Below are positions 45,821 through 53,423 of a stretch of DNA of 64,000 bases, one piece after another. Under the pieces are notes generated by a model. It was given only the letters and a program-made list of their open reading frames with translations. It had not been told where the DNA came from and ran no database searches. This DNA is from Burkholderiales bacterium. Lineage in GTDB: Bacteria > Pseudomonadota > Gammaproteobacteria > Burkholderiales > Burkholderiaceae_C. The position numbers and the translations under genes are program-made. Position 1 is the first letter of the stretch. Every line of letters starts with the position of its first letter. The stretch spans positions 25,307 through 89,306 of the forward strand of contig JACPYV010000015.1 of NCBI GenBank assembly GCA_016195825.1, given 5' to 3'.

Positions 45821-47451
45821 CACTTCACCTCCGCAATGGCACGAACGAGGTCGACGTTGTCGCGGCGCGCGGTGTCGGTCAGCATCACCAGCGCATCGAA
45901 GGCCGCCGCCTGGTCCCAAGGCACACCCGGCTTGGCCGAGATGCCAGACGCCGCGTCGATCAGCCGGTTGGCGTCGCGGGCCGTCAGGTTCTGCACGGCC
46001 GCCGTCGCGATCTCCGGGTTGCCGGATGCGGACAGCGTGGCCTTGATCTGGTTCAGCGTTGCGTCCTGGACGTCGCTGGCGCCATAGAGCGCCAGCAGCG
46101 ACTGGCGCAGCTCCGCCATACCGGCATCGATGTCCGCATCGCTCAGCAGCCCCGCGGCCTCCGTGCCGGCGGCACCGTAGGCCTTCAACAGGCGCTGCGG
46201 GCCGTCATCGCGCAGTACCGCGTCGAGCAGGATGCCGTTGACGATGCCCGGCGGTTGATCGGCCAGCTTGGCCGACAGCAGCGGCGAGCGGTTCAGCGCA
46301 CTGCGCACCAGCTCGGGCGATAGGGCGCCGAACTCGATCAGGCCCTGCGCCAGGGGCGCCGCAAGTACACGGGCGCGCCAGCGCTGGAACTGGCTGGAGC
46401 CGAGTTTCACGCCCATGCTGATCAGCGTCGCCAGCCCCGCGGCGGCGCCCAGCCCGGGGATGGCCGGCAGCACCGTCTGCAGCAGTGGCGACGCACGCTG
46501 CAGCAGCGCACCCAGCGGCGACTTGCCGCTGCCCGTCAGGGATTCGAAGGCATCGGTCAGCGCGGCGAGCTGGTCGCCGGTGGCGGTGGCGGCAGTCACG
46601 CCCTGCACGGCAGTGACCGCCCGCTCGGCCGCATCGATGGTCTTGTCAAGATCATCTGGCAGCAGGCCCTTGGGCAGCAGCGGTCCGAGCGTGAACAGCA
46701 TGGTCTTGGACAGGCCCAGGTGGCGCTTGAGTGTCGACAACGTGGCGTCAAACTTGCCAGCCCGCTGGACCTGGTCGCTGCTGGCGTCGGCGCGCTGCTC
46801 GGCCTCGCCCAGGTCCTCTTTCGCTGCCTGCGCCTCGCTCTGCGCCTGGCTGGCACTCTCCTTGGCATCGGAGGCGATCTTGGTCTGCTGAAGCGCCTCG
46901 CGGTTGTCCTCGGCGATCTTCTCGACGGCCTGGGCCGGCACGCCGGTCGTGCGCGTGCCGAAGTAGAAGCCGAACACCCCGGTGATGATGCCGTTCACGT
47001 AGCCGGCGATCGCCGTGTCCATGCCCACCGCGTTGCTGAACAGCAGCAGCGGCAGGCCCACCACGGCGACCACCAGCGCCAGCACGGCGCGCACCGTACC
47101 TTCGGGCAGGCCCATGGGCAGGTCCTTCATCGCGGCCAGGCCAGCCGTGTCCAGCGACTTGCCCTCGATCAGCGCGAAGAACCGTGCCGACAGCCACCAC
47201 AAGAACACGGCGGCACCGATGCCCACGCCGAAGATGAGCACCGCGACCACCAAGCGCAGGCCGCTCTTCTCCTTGTCCTCGAACTGCAGTGCCGACAGCG
47301 CTGGCATGCCGACGCCGTGCTGCAGCATGTAGCCCACCAGCGTCACCGCGCCGCCAATCATGACGATCTGCAGCGGCAGCCTAAGCAAGTCCTCCCAGAA
47401 GGCGCGGCCGGTACTGCGGTCGCTCGGGTCTGTTGGGTCTGGATTGCTCAT
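45820..47451 (-). CDS. Four-helix membrane protein with coiled coil, operon with lysozyme-like enzyme
   Basis: 543 residues from ATG 47451 (MSNPDPTDPSDRSTG). Predicted helices at about 25-44 (LPLQIVMIGGAVTLVGYML), 66-90, 121-142 (VRAVLALVVAVVGLPLLLF) and 148-166 (AGYVNGIITGVFGFYFGTR). The last, with its FYFGTR exit, resembles the end of some holin-like or channel proteins. Residues about 170-225 form a charged coiled coil (ASQAQSEAQAAKEDLGEAEQRA). The C-terminal 300 residues are helical with no known domain. I do not recognise a family. Its operon with a wall hydrolase and a lipoprotein suggests a membrane platform for wall remodelling or release. Confidence 0.65.
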   Translation of the reverse strand: MSNPDPTDPSDRSTGRAFWEDLLRLPLQIVMIGGAVTLVGYMLQHGVGMPALSALQFEDKEKSGLRLVVAVLIFGVGIGAAVFLWWLSARFFALIEGKSLDTAGLAAMKDLPMGLPEGTVRAVLALVVAVVGLPLLLFSNAVGMDTAIAGYVNGIITGVFGFYFGTRTTGVPAQAVEKIAEDNREALQQTKIASDAKESASQAQSEAQAAKEDLGEAEQRADASSDQVQRAGKFDATLSTLKRHLGLSKTMLFTLGPLLPKGLLPDDLDKTIDAAERAVTAVQGVTAATATGDQLAALTDAFESLTGSGKSPLGALLQRASPLLQTVLPAIPGLGAAAGLATLISMGVKLGSSQFQRWRARVLAAPLAQGLIEFGALSPELVRSALNRSPLLSAKLADQPPGIVNGILLDAVLRDDGPQRLLKAYGAAGTEAAGLLSDADIDAGMAELRQSLLALYGASDVQDATLNQIKATLSASGNPEIATAAVQNLTARDANRLIDAASGISAKPGVPWDQAAAFDALVMLTDTARRDNVDLVRAIAEVK

Positions 47452-47588
47452 GCGACGCGCTCCGGGTCTCTCGACAACGCGAGGTTGCGGGAGACGCATT
47501 TGGCGCGTTGTCAAGGCGTACCGCATCACCAAGGGAACGGATCAAATCCCGCGCCACCGGGCGGCATGCGGTGCCGACCTAGGGATGT

Positions 47589-47788
47589 TCAGGCGGCCGC
47601 GGGCTCATAGGCGGCCCGCCGGATTGCGTTGCAGAGCTGGCGGGCGGTGATGCTGGCCGCTTCGATTTCCACCTTGAGGGCGGCGAGGCCAATGCGCACG
47701 ACGGCACGCGGATTGACCTCTCGCAACGCCTTGGTCACGCACTTGCACGGCGCGCATCAAGCATGTCGCTGACCCGGAAGTCGATCAC
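47589..47788 (-). pseudogene. Heavy-metal-associated (HMA, CopZ-like) domain remnant
   Basis: Reading from GTG 47788 on the minus strand gives 'VIDFRVSDMLDARRASA' and a stop. Restoring one base near 47738 lets it continue 'VTKALREVNPRAVVRIGLAALK', then 'VEIEAASITARQLCNAIRRAAYEPAAA' and a stop at 47589. The whole has the length and pattern of a copper-chaperone HMA domain (I-D-F-V-x-D-M ... VTKAL ... V-x-V ... AI-x-AGY). The metal-binding CxxC that should follow DM is replaced by LDARR. Both the loss of the cysteines and the frameshift indicate a dead gene. Confidence 0.7.
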
Positions 47789-47954
47789 AGTACGTCCCAA
47801 CCGAGGCCCGCGGCCCTCATGGAAAGTTCGGTCGTGGCGGGTTCGCGGTCAATGCCGCGGGTCTCGATCATGGTGACCCTGTCGGTGTTGGCTGGCTCTC
47901 GCAGTGCCGGGCCGGCGGTAGGTCTTTCTGTTGCCGAACCAGGCGAGCTGCGCT

Positions 47955-48593
47955 TCAGCCGCGGGGTGACCGGGAACGGTGGCGCGCGGCCGGAGACACC
48001 CGGGCCGGCCTCTGGTTCGTCCGGAATACCCAGTCCCAGAAGCCGCTGCTGACGCCGTAGTAGCCCTGCTGGGCGTCTGCGGCGATGCAGCCCGGCATCG
48101 CCGCGCTCATGCGCCGATGGTGCAGCCCATGCCACAGGCGCCGCTGGTGCAGCCAGCGCCGCCCGAAGCGTGTCGCCGTGCCCACCGGCGGCCGATGGAT
48201 GGCGTGGTGCGCCAGTCCGTAGGCGAGATAGCCGTTCAGCAGCCCGAAGCTCAGTGCCGCAGCCGGCCACACCCCCAGCAGCCAGATGGACGGCAACAGC
48301 AGGGTCAGGAAAATTGCGCCCGTCAGCAGCGTGGGGGCGGCGATCAGCGCGGCCGGGCGGCGGTGGTGCTCGGCATGCCAGCGGTTGAACGGCGGCAAGC
48401 CATGCAGCACGAAACGGTGCAGCAGGTATTCGAGCAGCGTCCAGCCCAGCAGGCCGGCTGCAGCACATCCCAGCAGCCTCAGCTCGGGCGGGTGGCTCAG
48501 CAAGGCGGCGGCCAGGATCAGCGACACGATGCCGTACAGGTAGAAGTCGGCTCGGTAGGCACCGGGACTGTGCTCGATAGTTAGCCAATGCAT
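47955..48593 (-). CDS. Fatty acid hydroxylase / sterol desaturase family membrane protein
   Basis: 212 residues from ATG 48593 (MHWLTIEHSPGAYRADFYLYG). Diiron His clusters are seen as 'LLHRFVLHGLPPFNRWHAEHH', 'LAHHAIHRPP' and 'HQRRLWHGLHHRR', between hydrophobic segments. This is the ER-desaturase/hydroxylase type membrane fold. It probably hydroxylates or desaturates a lipid or isoprenoid substrate. It starts 16 bp before the stop of the upstream exported-protein gene in a possible operon. Confidence 0.85.
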   Translation of the reverse strand: MHWLTIEHSPGAYRADFYLYGIVSLILAAALLSHPPELRLLGCAAAGLLGWTLLEYLLHRFVLHGLPPFNRWHAEHHRRPAALIAAPTLLTGAIFLTLLLPSIWLLGVWPAAALSFGLLNGYLAYGLAHHAIHRPPVGTATRFGRRWLHQRRLWHGLHHRRMSAAMPGCIAADAQQGYYGVSSGFWDWVFRTNQRPARVSPAARHRSRSPRG

Positions 48594-48609
48594 GGCCGTG
48601 CCGGGCGGG

Positions 48610-49197
48610 TCAGGTTTTCCCGGCCTTGGGCCTGGCGGCAGCCAGGCAGGCCGCGCGAGCATCGGTAGCCAACCCGTCGCACTTGGCGGCGGCGAGCTTG
48701 TCGTCGGCGACGCGGCGATCCTCTGCGGCATCATCCCTGGCATCGCTCATGCGCAGCCGCAACTTCAGGTCGACCTGGCCCCGGGTGCGAGCGGCCTGAG
48801 CCTCCTTCTTGCAGACGATCTTGGCGCTGCCATCCTTTTCGTTGCACAGCGTGCGCGCAAGGTCGTAGGCCGTGTCCAGCTTGACGGTGGCGACGCGGTG
48901 CAACGCCCTTCGCGTGCCTGTGTGGGCCAGGTCGAGTTCCGCCTTGGCCACCAGCTCCTTGCCACGCGCCTTTTCACGGCAGGCGTCGCGCGAGTTACCG
49001 GAGAGCCGGTCGCAGACCACCCTGGCGGCCAGCAGTTCCGCCTCGGCGCGCGCATTGCCTGCGTTGAGGTCGGTCGCGCTGGTCAAGCTGGCAGCGGGCA
49101 CCGACGCGATGCACAGCGCGTTAAACAGGCCAACGGCGGCCCACGCTGCGTGAAGGAGGGCCCGAGGCGGGGCCGCGCGGGCAGGGCGGATGGGCAT
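48610..49197 (-). CDS. Exported protein with three Cys-pair repeats
   Basis: 195 residues from ATG 49197. The N-terminus has several Arg and then a hydrophobic stretch ending ASVPAAS, a likely signal peptide. The mature part is charged and helical with three similar units: 'VCDRLSGNSRDACREKARG', 'LCNEKDGSAKIVCKKEAQA' and 'KCDGLATDARAACLAAARP'. Each has two Cys spaced 9-10 apart, which could form small disulfide-closed hairpins. No family is recognised by me, though similar exported proteins occur in Burkholderiales. Confidence 0.65.
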   Translation of the reverse strand: MPIRPARAAPPRALLHAAWAAVGLFNALCIASVPAASLTSATDLNAGNARAEAELLAARVVCDRLSGNSRDACREKARGKELVAKAELDLAHTGTRRALHRVATVKLDTAYDLARTLCNEKDGSAKIVCKKEAQAARTRGQVDLKLRLRMSDARDDAAEDRRVADDKLAAAKCDGLATDARAACLAAARPKAGKT

Positions 49198-49598
49198 TGG
49201 CGCTTCCAGGGTGGTCGGCCGCCCATCCTGCCGGTCACGCACTGCCCTGTCGGTTCGACAGCGCACCGAGTGCGGCGCTCTGTACGCCATTTGACCGTTC
49301 TGCTGCACGGTAAAACGCAGATTTTCCCGCCACACAGCGCGCTCTTGTCAGCCCTGCCCGCCGGGAAGTGCACAAAGTGCGCCATCGAACAGACGCCTGC
49401 GGTAAAGCCCATGCAGCATGGCTCCGCCGCTGGCCTCACGAACTAGAAAAGCCTGGAGGACCTGCTCGGTCTTCCCAGCTGCACTCGGTGGCCGGCGGCG
49501 CAACCGTACAAACGTTGTATCCGCATCCTTTGGTGCGCTATCGCACGGTCGCCTGCGTCCGACGTGGGCAGCATCGAGGCCTTTGCGGGAGTCAGCCC
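49198..49598. promoter_or_regulatory. Divergent intergenic region upstream of the serine protease gene
   Basis: About 400 bp without a supported gene, between the start of the exported Cys-repeat protein (minus) and the protease (plus). It holds a perfect GTGCG-CTAT-CGCAC palindrome at 49533-49546. Open frames passing through it lack coding character or a ribosome site. No RNA gene was recognised. Confidence 0.5.
49533..49546. promoter_or_regulatory. Palindrome GTGCG-CTAT-CGCAC (putative Crp/Fnr-type operator)
   Basis: Perfect 5-bp arms, 53 bp before the protease ATG. One of six closely related elements (arms with at most one mismatch) between 49.5 and 57.4 kb. Confidence 0.6.
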
Positions 49599-50336
49599 AT
49601 GCACGCTGTTCAGCCATGCCTCAGCGGCGTGGAGCCTCTGCTGCTCGCCTGCACCCAGGTGGCCACCTTCATCGGCCCCACGGCATTGACAGCGGCCAGC
49701 GGCTTCATCTTCCAGCGCGGCGCGCATCTGCTCCTCGTCACCAGCCGCCATGTGCTGCTGGACCGGGCCACGGACCACCGCCCCCAGCGCATCGAGTTCG
49801 TGCTGCGCGCCGCCGGCTCGGACATGGCACAGCAGCACCGCGTGTCGTTGCCCCTCCAAGACAACGGCACGCCCCTGTGGCGCGACACCGGCGGTGACGT
49901 GGATGTGGCGGCGCTGAAGATCCCGGCCATGGCCATGCCGCGACACGCCCAGTTCTGCGCCTTCGGCATTCGCCACATCCAGGTGCAGATGCATGCGGCT
50001 CGCCGGGGAGAGTCGCTGCAGCTTGGCGGCGTCCCGCTGGGCCTTCACGACACGCTGCACCACCTGCCAGTAGCGCGCAGCGCGGTGGTGGCCTCGGCCT
50101 TCGGAGTGCGCTTCCAGAGGCAGGGCTATTTCATTACGGAGGGCCCCATTCACAGCGGCAGCAGCGGCGCGCCGGTGGTTCGCCACAACCCTGACGGCGA
50201 CGCCAGCCTGCCCTGGCAGCTGATGGGCGTGCATGCGCCTACCCCCGGGATGGCGGCGCGCCCCAAGCAGCCCCATGCCTCTCACGGCCTGCACCCGGCC
50301 TGGTACGCGGATGCCCTGCTGGTGCTGACCCAATGA
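49599..50336 (+). CDS. Trypsin-like serine protease
   Basis: 245 residues from ATG 49599. Apparent catalytic triad: His in 'LLLVTSRHVLLDRA', Asp in 'GGDVDVAALKIPAM', Ser in 'EGPIHSGSSGAPVVRH' (GSSGAP in place of the usual GDSGGP). It resembles the compact S1-type proteases or protease-like stress proteins. There is no clear signal peptide from this start. The upstream palindrome suggests co-regulation with the Crp/Fnr pair. Confidence 0.75.
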   Translation: MHAVQPCLSGVEPLLLACTQVATFIGPTALTAASGFIFQRGAHLLLVTSRHVLLDRATDHRPQRIEFVLRAAGSDMAQQHRVSLPLQDNGTPLWRDTGGDVDVAALKIPAMAMPRHAQFCAFGIRHIQVQMHAARRGESLQLGGVPLGLHDTLHHLPVARSAVVASAFGVRFQRQGYFITEGPIHSGSSGAPVVRHNPDGDASLPWQLMGVHAPTPGMAARPKQPHASHGLHPAWYADALLVLTQ

Positions 50337-50360
50337 CGACGTGCATGAAAAAACCCTTAT

Positions 50361-50374
50361 GTACGCTACCGCAC
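50361..50374. promoter_or_regulatory. Palindrome GTACG-CTAC-CGCAC upstream of the first Crp/Fnr gene
   Basis: One mismatch from the shared GTGCG-N4-CGCAC element. A TAGAGT -10 candidate at 50398-50403 would put the site centre at about -41.5 to -42.5 from the start of transcription, the class II activator position of Crp/Fnr proteins. It implies autoregulation. Confidence 0.6.
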
Positions 50375-50438
50375 ACACAAAGTCCGGCGGCGCTGGCTAG
50401 AGTGTTTGTTTCAATGCAACGACCACCTAGGAGGTTCC

Positions 50439-51185
50439 GTGTCTGCACCTCCTGATGCCTGGGACCCTCGCAGCAACCGGCTGCTGGGCGCGCTCCCGGA
50501 TGAAGACTGGGCCCGTCTGGCCGGCCAACTGGAGTTTGTGCCGCTGCAGCTGGGCCAGGTGCTCTACGAGTCCGGCCGGGCGCAGAGCCACGTGTACTTC
50601 CCCACCACGGCCATCGTGTCGCTGCTGTATGTGATGGAGGACGGCGCCTCGGCCGAGATCGCCGTGGTGGGCTACGAAGGCGTGGTGGGCGTGGCCCTGT
50701 TCATGGGCGGAGAGACCACGCCCAGCCGGGCCGTGGTGCAGAGCGCCGGCGGCTGCTATCGCTTGCGCGCCGTGGCCATCAAGGCCGAGTTCGGCCGCTA
50801 CGGCGTCGGCATGCACCTACTGCTGCGCTATACCCAGGCGCTGTTGACGCAGATGGCGCAGACCGCGGTGTGCAACCGGCACCACTTGCTGGAGCAGCAG
50901 CTGTGCCGCTGGCTGCTGCTGAGCCTGGACCGCATTGCCGGTGACGAGCTGGTGATGACGCAGGAGCTGATCGCCAACATGCTGGGCGTGCGCCGGGAAG
51001 GCGTGACCGAGGCAGCGCAGAAGCTGCAGAAGCTGGGGTTGATCGACTACGCCCGGGGGCACATCACGGTGATGGACCGTCCCGGCCTCGAAAAGCGCAG
51101 CTGCGAGTGCTATGCCGTCGTCAGGCACGAATACGACCGGCTGCTGGGAAGTCCCTTACCGCTGCCCTTGGCCGCAGTGCGCTGA
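50439..51185 (+). CDS. Crp/Fnr-family transcriptional regulator (first of pair)
   Basis: 248 residues from GTG 50439, with a perfect AGGAGG at 50429-50434 deciding the start. Residues about 25-125 form a cyclic-nucleotide-binding-like fold ('LGQVLYESGRAQSHVYFPTTAIVSLLYVMEDGASAEIAVVGYEGVVGVALFMGG' in parts) without the Arg/Glu cAMP signature. The C-terminal winged helix has 'MTQELIANMLGVRREGVTEAAQKLQKLGLIDYARGHITV'. No Fnr-type iron-sulfur Cys cluster at the N-terminus. This subgroup is common in Burkholderiales and the ligand is unknown. It is followed by a second, related regulator. Confidence 0.92.
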   Translation: MSAPPDAWDPRSNRLLGALPDEDWARLAGQLEFVPLQLGQVLYESGRAQSHVYFPTTAIVSLLYVMEDGASAEIAVVGYEGVVGVALFMGGETTPSRAVVQSAGGCYRLRAVAIKAEFGRYGVGMHLLLRYTQALLTQMAQTAVCNRHHLLEQQLCRWLLLSLDRIAGDELVMTQELIANMLGVRREGVTEAAQKLQKLGLIDYARGHITVMDRPGLEKRSCECYAVVRHEYDRLLGSPLPLPLAAVR

Positions 51186-51192
51186 ACCCAAG

Positions 51193-51206
51193 GTGCGTTG
51201 GCGCAC
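51193..51206. promoter_or_regulatory. Palindrome GTGCG-TTGG-CGCAC between the two Crp/Fnr genes
   Basis: Perfect arms, 7 bp after the stop of the first regulator and 34 bp before the ATG of the second. Confidence 0.6.
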
Positions 51207-51240
51207 AGCGCCGCCGGGCTGCACACGCGCAGACTGGTGC

Positions 51241-51963
51241 ATGAATGCCAATCAGCTGCTCGATCACCTGCCCGCCGCAGAATTGCGGCGCCTGCTGGCC
51301 CTGAGTGTCCGGGTGTCGTTGCAGGGTGGCCAGCAACCCGCCGTGCAAGACATGCCTGCCCGCGCACTGCTGTTCCCGTTGCAGGGCTTCGTCTGTCTCG
51401 TGACGCCGCTGGACGCACACCCGCCGGTGCAGGTTGGCATGGTGGGTCGCGAGGGCGTGCTGGGCGCCCAGCTGCTGCTGGGCGTGGCCGCCAGCCCCGT
51501 GAGCGTGCGGGTGCAGGAGGCAGGCCTGGCCTGGAGCCTGCCGGCGGCCGCTCTGCGGCGGCTGCTCCCCGGCAGCCCGGGGCTGCGCCGGCTGCTGATG
51601 CGCTACCTGCTGGTCCAGCTGCGGTTGTCAGCCACCGCGGCAGCCTGCCTGCACTTCCACGCGCTGCAGGCACGCCTGGCGCGCTGGCTGCTGATGGGGC
51701 AGGATCGCGCCGAGGGCGAGGGTTTTGCGGTCACGCAGGAAGCGCTGGCGCACTTGCTGGGCGTGCGTCGCGTGGGTGTCACCGTGGCTGCGGGCCAACT
51801 GCAGGAGGCGGGCCTGATCCACTACCACCGCGGCTGGATCAGCGTCAGCGACCGGGCCGGCCTGGAGGGTGTCGCCTGCGGCTGCTACGCGCAGGACCGG
51901 GCGAGTTACCAACTCGGCATGAGCTACGAGCCAGGCGGCATGCTCCGTGCGGTAGCGCACTGA
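51241..51963 (+). CDS. Crp/Fnr-family transcriptional regulator (second of pair)
   Basis: 240 residues from ATG 51241. It is similar in plan to the gene before it, with the closest match in the C-terminal helix-turn-helix ('VTQEALAHLLGVRRVGVTVAAGQLQEAGLIHYHRGWISV' against 'MTQELIANMLGVRREGVTEAAQKLQKLGLIDYARGHITV'). The N-terminal sensor half is more divergent and lacks a cAMP pocket. The two probably arose by duplication and may form heterodimers or compete for the same palindromes. The last codons contain another copy of the palindrome. Confidence 0.9.
   Translation: MNANQLLDHLPAAELRRLLALSVRVSLQGGQQPAVQDMPARALLFPLQGFVCLVTPLDAHPPVQVGMVGREGVLGAQLLLGVAASPVSVRVQEAGLAWSLPAAALRRLLPGSPGLRRLLMRYLLVQLRLSATAAACLHFHALQARLARWLLMGQDRAEGEGFAVTQEALAHLLGVRRVGVTVAAGQLQEAGLIHYHRGWISVSDRAGLEGVACGCYAQDRASYQLGMSYEPGGMLRAVAH
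51947..51960. promoter_or_regulatory. Palindrome GTGCG-GTAG-CGCAC upstream of the GGDEF gene
   Basis: Perfect arms, lying within the last codons of the second Crp/Fnr gene and 37 bp before the GGDEF ATG. A TATTTA -10 candidate (51979-51984) places it near -38. Confidence 0.55.
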
Positions 51964-51997
51964 CGGCCGCCAGAACCCTATTTACAAAGGGCACCCC

Positions 51998-52741
51998 ATG
52001 ACACCGCCGCCTGTGCAGACAGCAGTCGCAGACCTGGACAAGCGTGGCGCCTGGATGGGGCCCGCCTCCTGCAACGGCGCCTCGTCAAGCCTCCACCATG
52101 AATTGCCCTGGCTGCTGCAAGACGCCCTGGCGCAGCTGGCCATCGTCACGCGCCGCTGCACGCAGCTGGAGGCGAAATTGCGGGAGGGCCAGGTGCGCGA
52201 GCGCCGGCAGCTCCATCGTGCCGAACATGACGACCTGACGGGACTGCTCAACCGTGCGGGATTCCGCGATCGCCTGCAACAGGCGCTGGCTGCGGGCGGG
52301 CAGGTCGTCGTGATGATGCTCGACCTGGATGGCTTCAAGCTCATCAACGATCAACACGGCCATGCCGCCGGCGACGAGGTGCTGCGCATCGTCGCCGCCC
52401 GCATGAGCCACGCACTGCGCAATGGCGATGTGGTGAGCCGCCTGGGCGGGGACGAATTCGCCTGCCTGCTGCGCGACGCCGGCAGCCCGGACCAATTCCT
52501 GACGCTCGCGAGCAAGCTCAGCACGTCTATCGCCTCACCCTTGCTGGTGGCCGGCCATGACATGAGCCTGCACGCCAGCCTGGGCCACGCCGCCAGTCCC
52601 GCCGACGGCGCCTGCGTCGACACGCTGCTGACCAGCGCAGATGCGGCCATGTACCGCGCCAAGCGGGATCGCCGAGCCCGTCTGTTGAGCGTCGGGCCGG
52701 CGCCCGGTTGCGTTCCCGCAACCGCCATCAGCCAGGGATGA
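51998..52741 (+). CDS. Diguanylate cyclase (GGDEF)
   Basis: 247 residues. After a non-conserved N-terminus and a short helix (about 45-75), the GGDEF domain (about 77-235) has 'HDDLTGLLNRAGFRDRL', 'LDLDGFKLINDQHGHAAGDEVLR', the active-site GGDEF in 'VVSRLGGDEFACLLRD', and an intact RxxD inhibitory site five residues before it (RNGD). It should make cyclic di-GMP with product feedback. There is no membrane segment or sensor domain, so it may be controlled by expression through the palindrome upstream. Confidence 0.93.
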   Translation: MTPPPVQTAVADLDKRGAWMGPASCNGASSSLHHELPWLLQDALAQLAIVTRRCTQLEAKLREGQVRERRQLHRAEHDDLTGLLNRAGFRDRLQQALAAGGQVVVMMLDLDGFKLINDQHGHAAGDEVLRIVAARMSHALRNGDVVSRLGGDEFACLLRDAGSPDQFLTLASKLSTSIASPLLVAGHDMSLHASLGHAASPADGACVDTLLTSADAAMYRAKRDRRARLLSVGPAPGCVPATAISQG

Positions 52742-52748
52742 CGATCTA

Positions 52749-52768
52749 CCTCAGGGCGAGCCCTGAGG
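52749..52768. terminator. Perfect 9-bp hairpin between convergent genes
   Basis: CCTCAGGGC-ga-GCCCTGAGG, 8 bp after the GGDEF stop and 28 bp from the fasciclin stop. It has no U-run on either side but is well placed as a bidirectional terminator. Confidence 0.55.
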
Positions 52769-52795
52769 CACTGCTCGCACATCAACGTTCCGGGC

Positions 52796-53266
52796 TCAGC
52801 CGTCCACCGGCATCAGCACGGTGTCGATGGCATGGATCACGCCATTGGAGGCCTGGATGTCACGCTCCACGATGCGGGCCTTGTTGACCCTCAGACCTTG
52901 GGCCGTGTTCATGTTCAGCGATTCACCCTGCAGCGAGCTCAAAGTGGAGGGCTGGTCGCCGGGGACGGCCGACCTCACATGACCGGACACCACGTGCAGC
53001 AACAGGATGGACGTCAGCCTGGCCTTGCTCTCGGGCCTGAGCAGGTCGCTCAGCACGTTTCTGGCGAGCTTGCCGAACGCGGTGTCGTTCGGGGCGAACA
53101 CCGTGTAGGGGCCGACACCATCGAGGAGGTCACCCAGGTCGGTAGCTCTGATCGCAGCCATCAGGTGCTTGAAGTGGCCCGTCCTGTGGGCCGTGTCCAG
53201 CAGGTTGTCGCGCTGGTCGGCCTTGCTTGAGGGCGTGCTGGCGGAGAAGTTGGCGTCATCAGTCAT
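52796..53266 (-). CDS. Fasciclin (FAS1) domain protein
   Basis: 156 residues from ATG 53266 (MTDDANFSASTPSSKADQ). The FAS1 domain covers almost all of it: 'NLLDTAHRTGHFKHLMAAIRATDLGDLLDGVGPYTVFAPNDTAFGKL' in parts (FAPTDxAF motif), 'LLHVVSGHVRSA' and 'IQASNGVIHAIDTVLMP'. FAS1 domains mediate adhesion or envelope stress functions. No signal peptide is evident from this start; a longer frame to 53374 adds a hydrophobic stretch that might serve as one. Confidence 0.9.
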   Translation of the reverse strand: MTDDANFSASTPSSKADQRDNLLDTAHRTGHFKHLMAAIRATDLGDLLDGVGPYTVFAPNDTAFGKLARNVLSDLLRPESKARLTSILLLHVVSGHVRSAVPGDQPSTLSSLQGESLNMNTAQGLRVNKARIVERDIQASNGVIHAIDTVLMPVDG

Positions 53267-53423
53267 GGGAGCTTTCAGGAGATTCCTGCACGCCCTCGGG
53301 CGCCGGATGAGGGGGATCAAGTTGATGCTGGCGGCGGCGGCCACGGCGGTCTGTACGCTGGGCCACGCCGACACCGATGCCCACTGTCCGGCGGGAGCCG
53401 GCTGCAGGCGTTCGCGGGGCGGC

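Noticed and set aside
49261..49276. cgcac-cga-gtgcg inverted arrangement near the Cys-repeat gene
   Set aside because: The arms are in the opposite order and with different spacing from the regulon element, so it is not counted.
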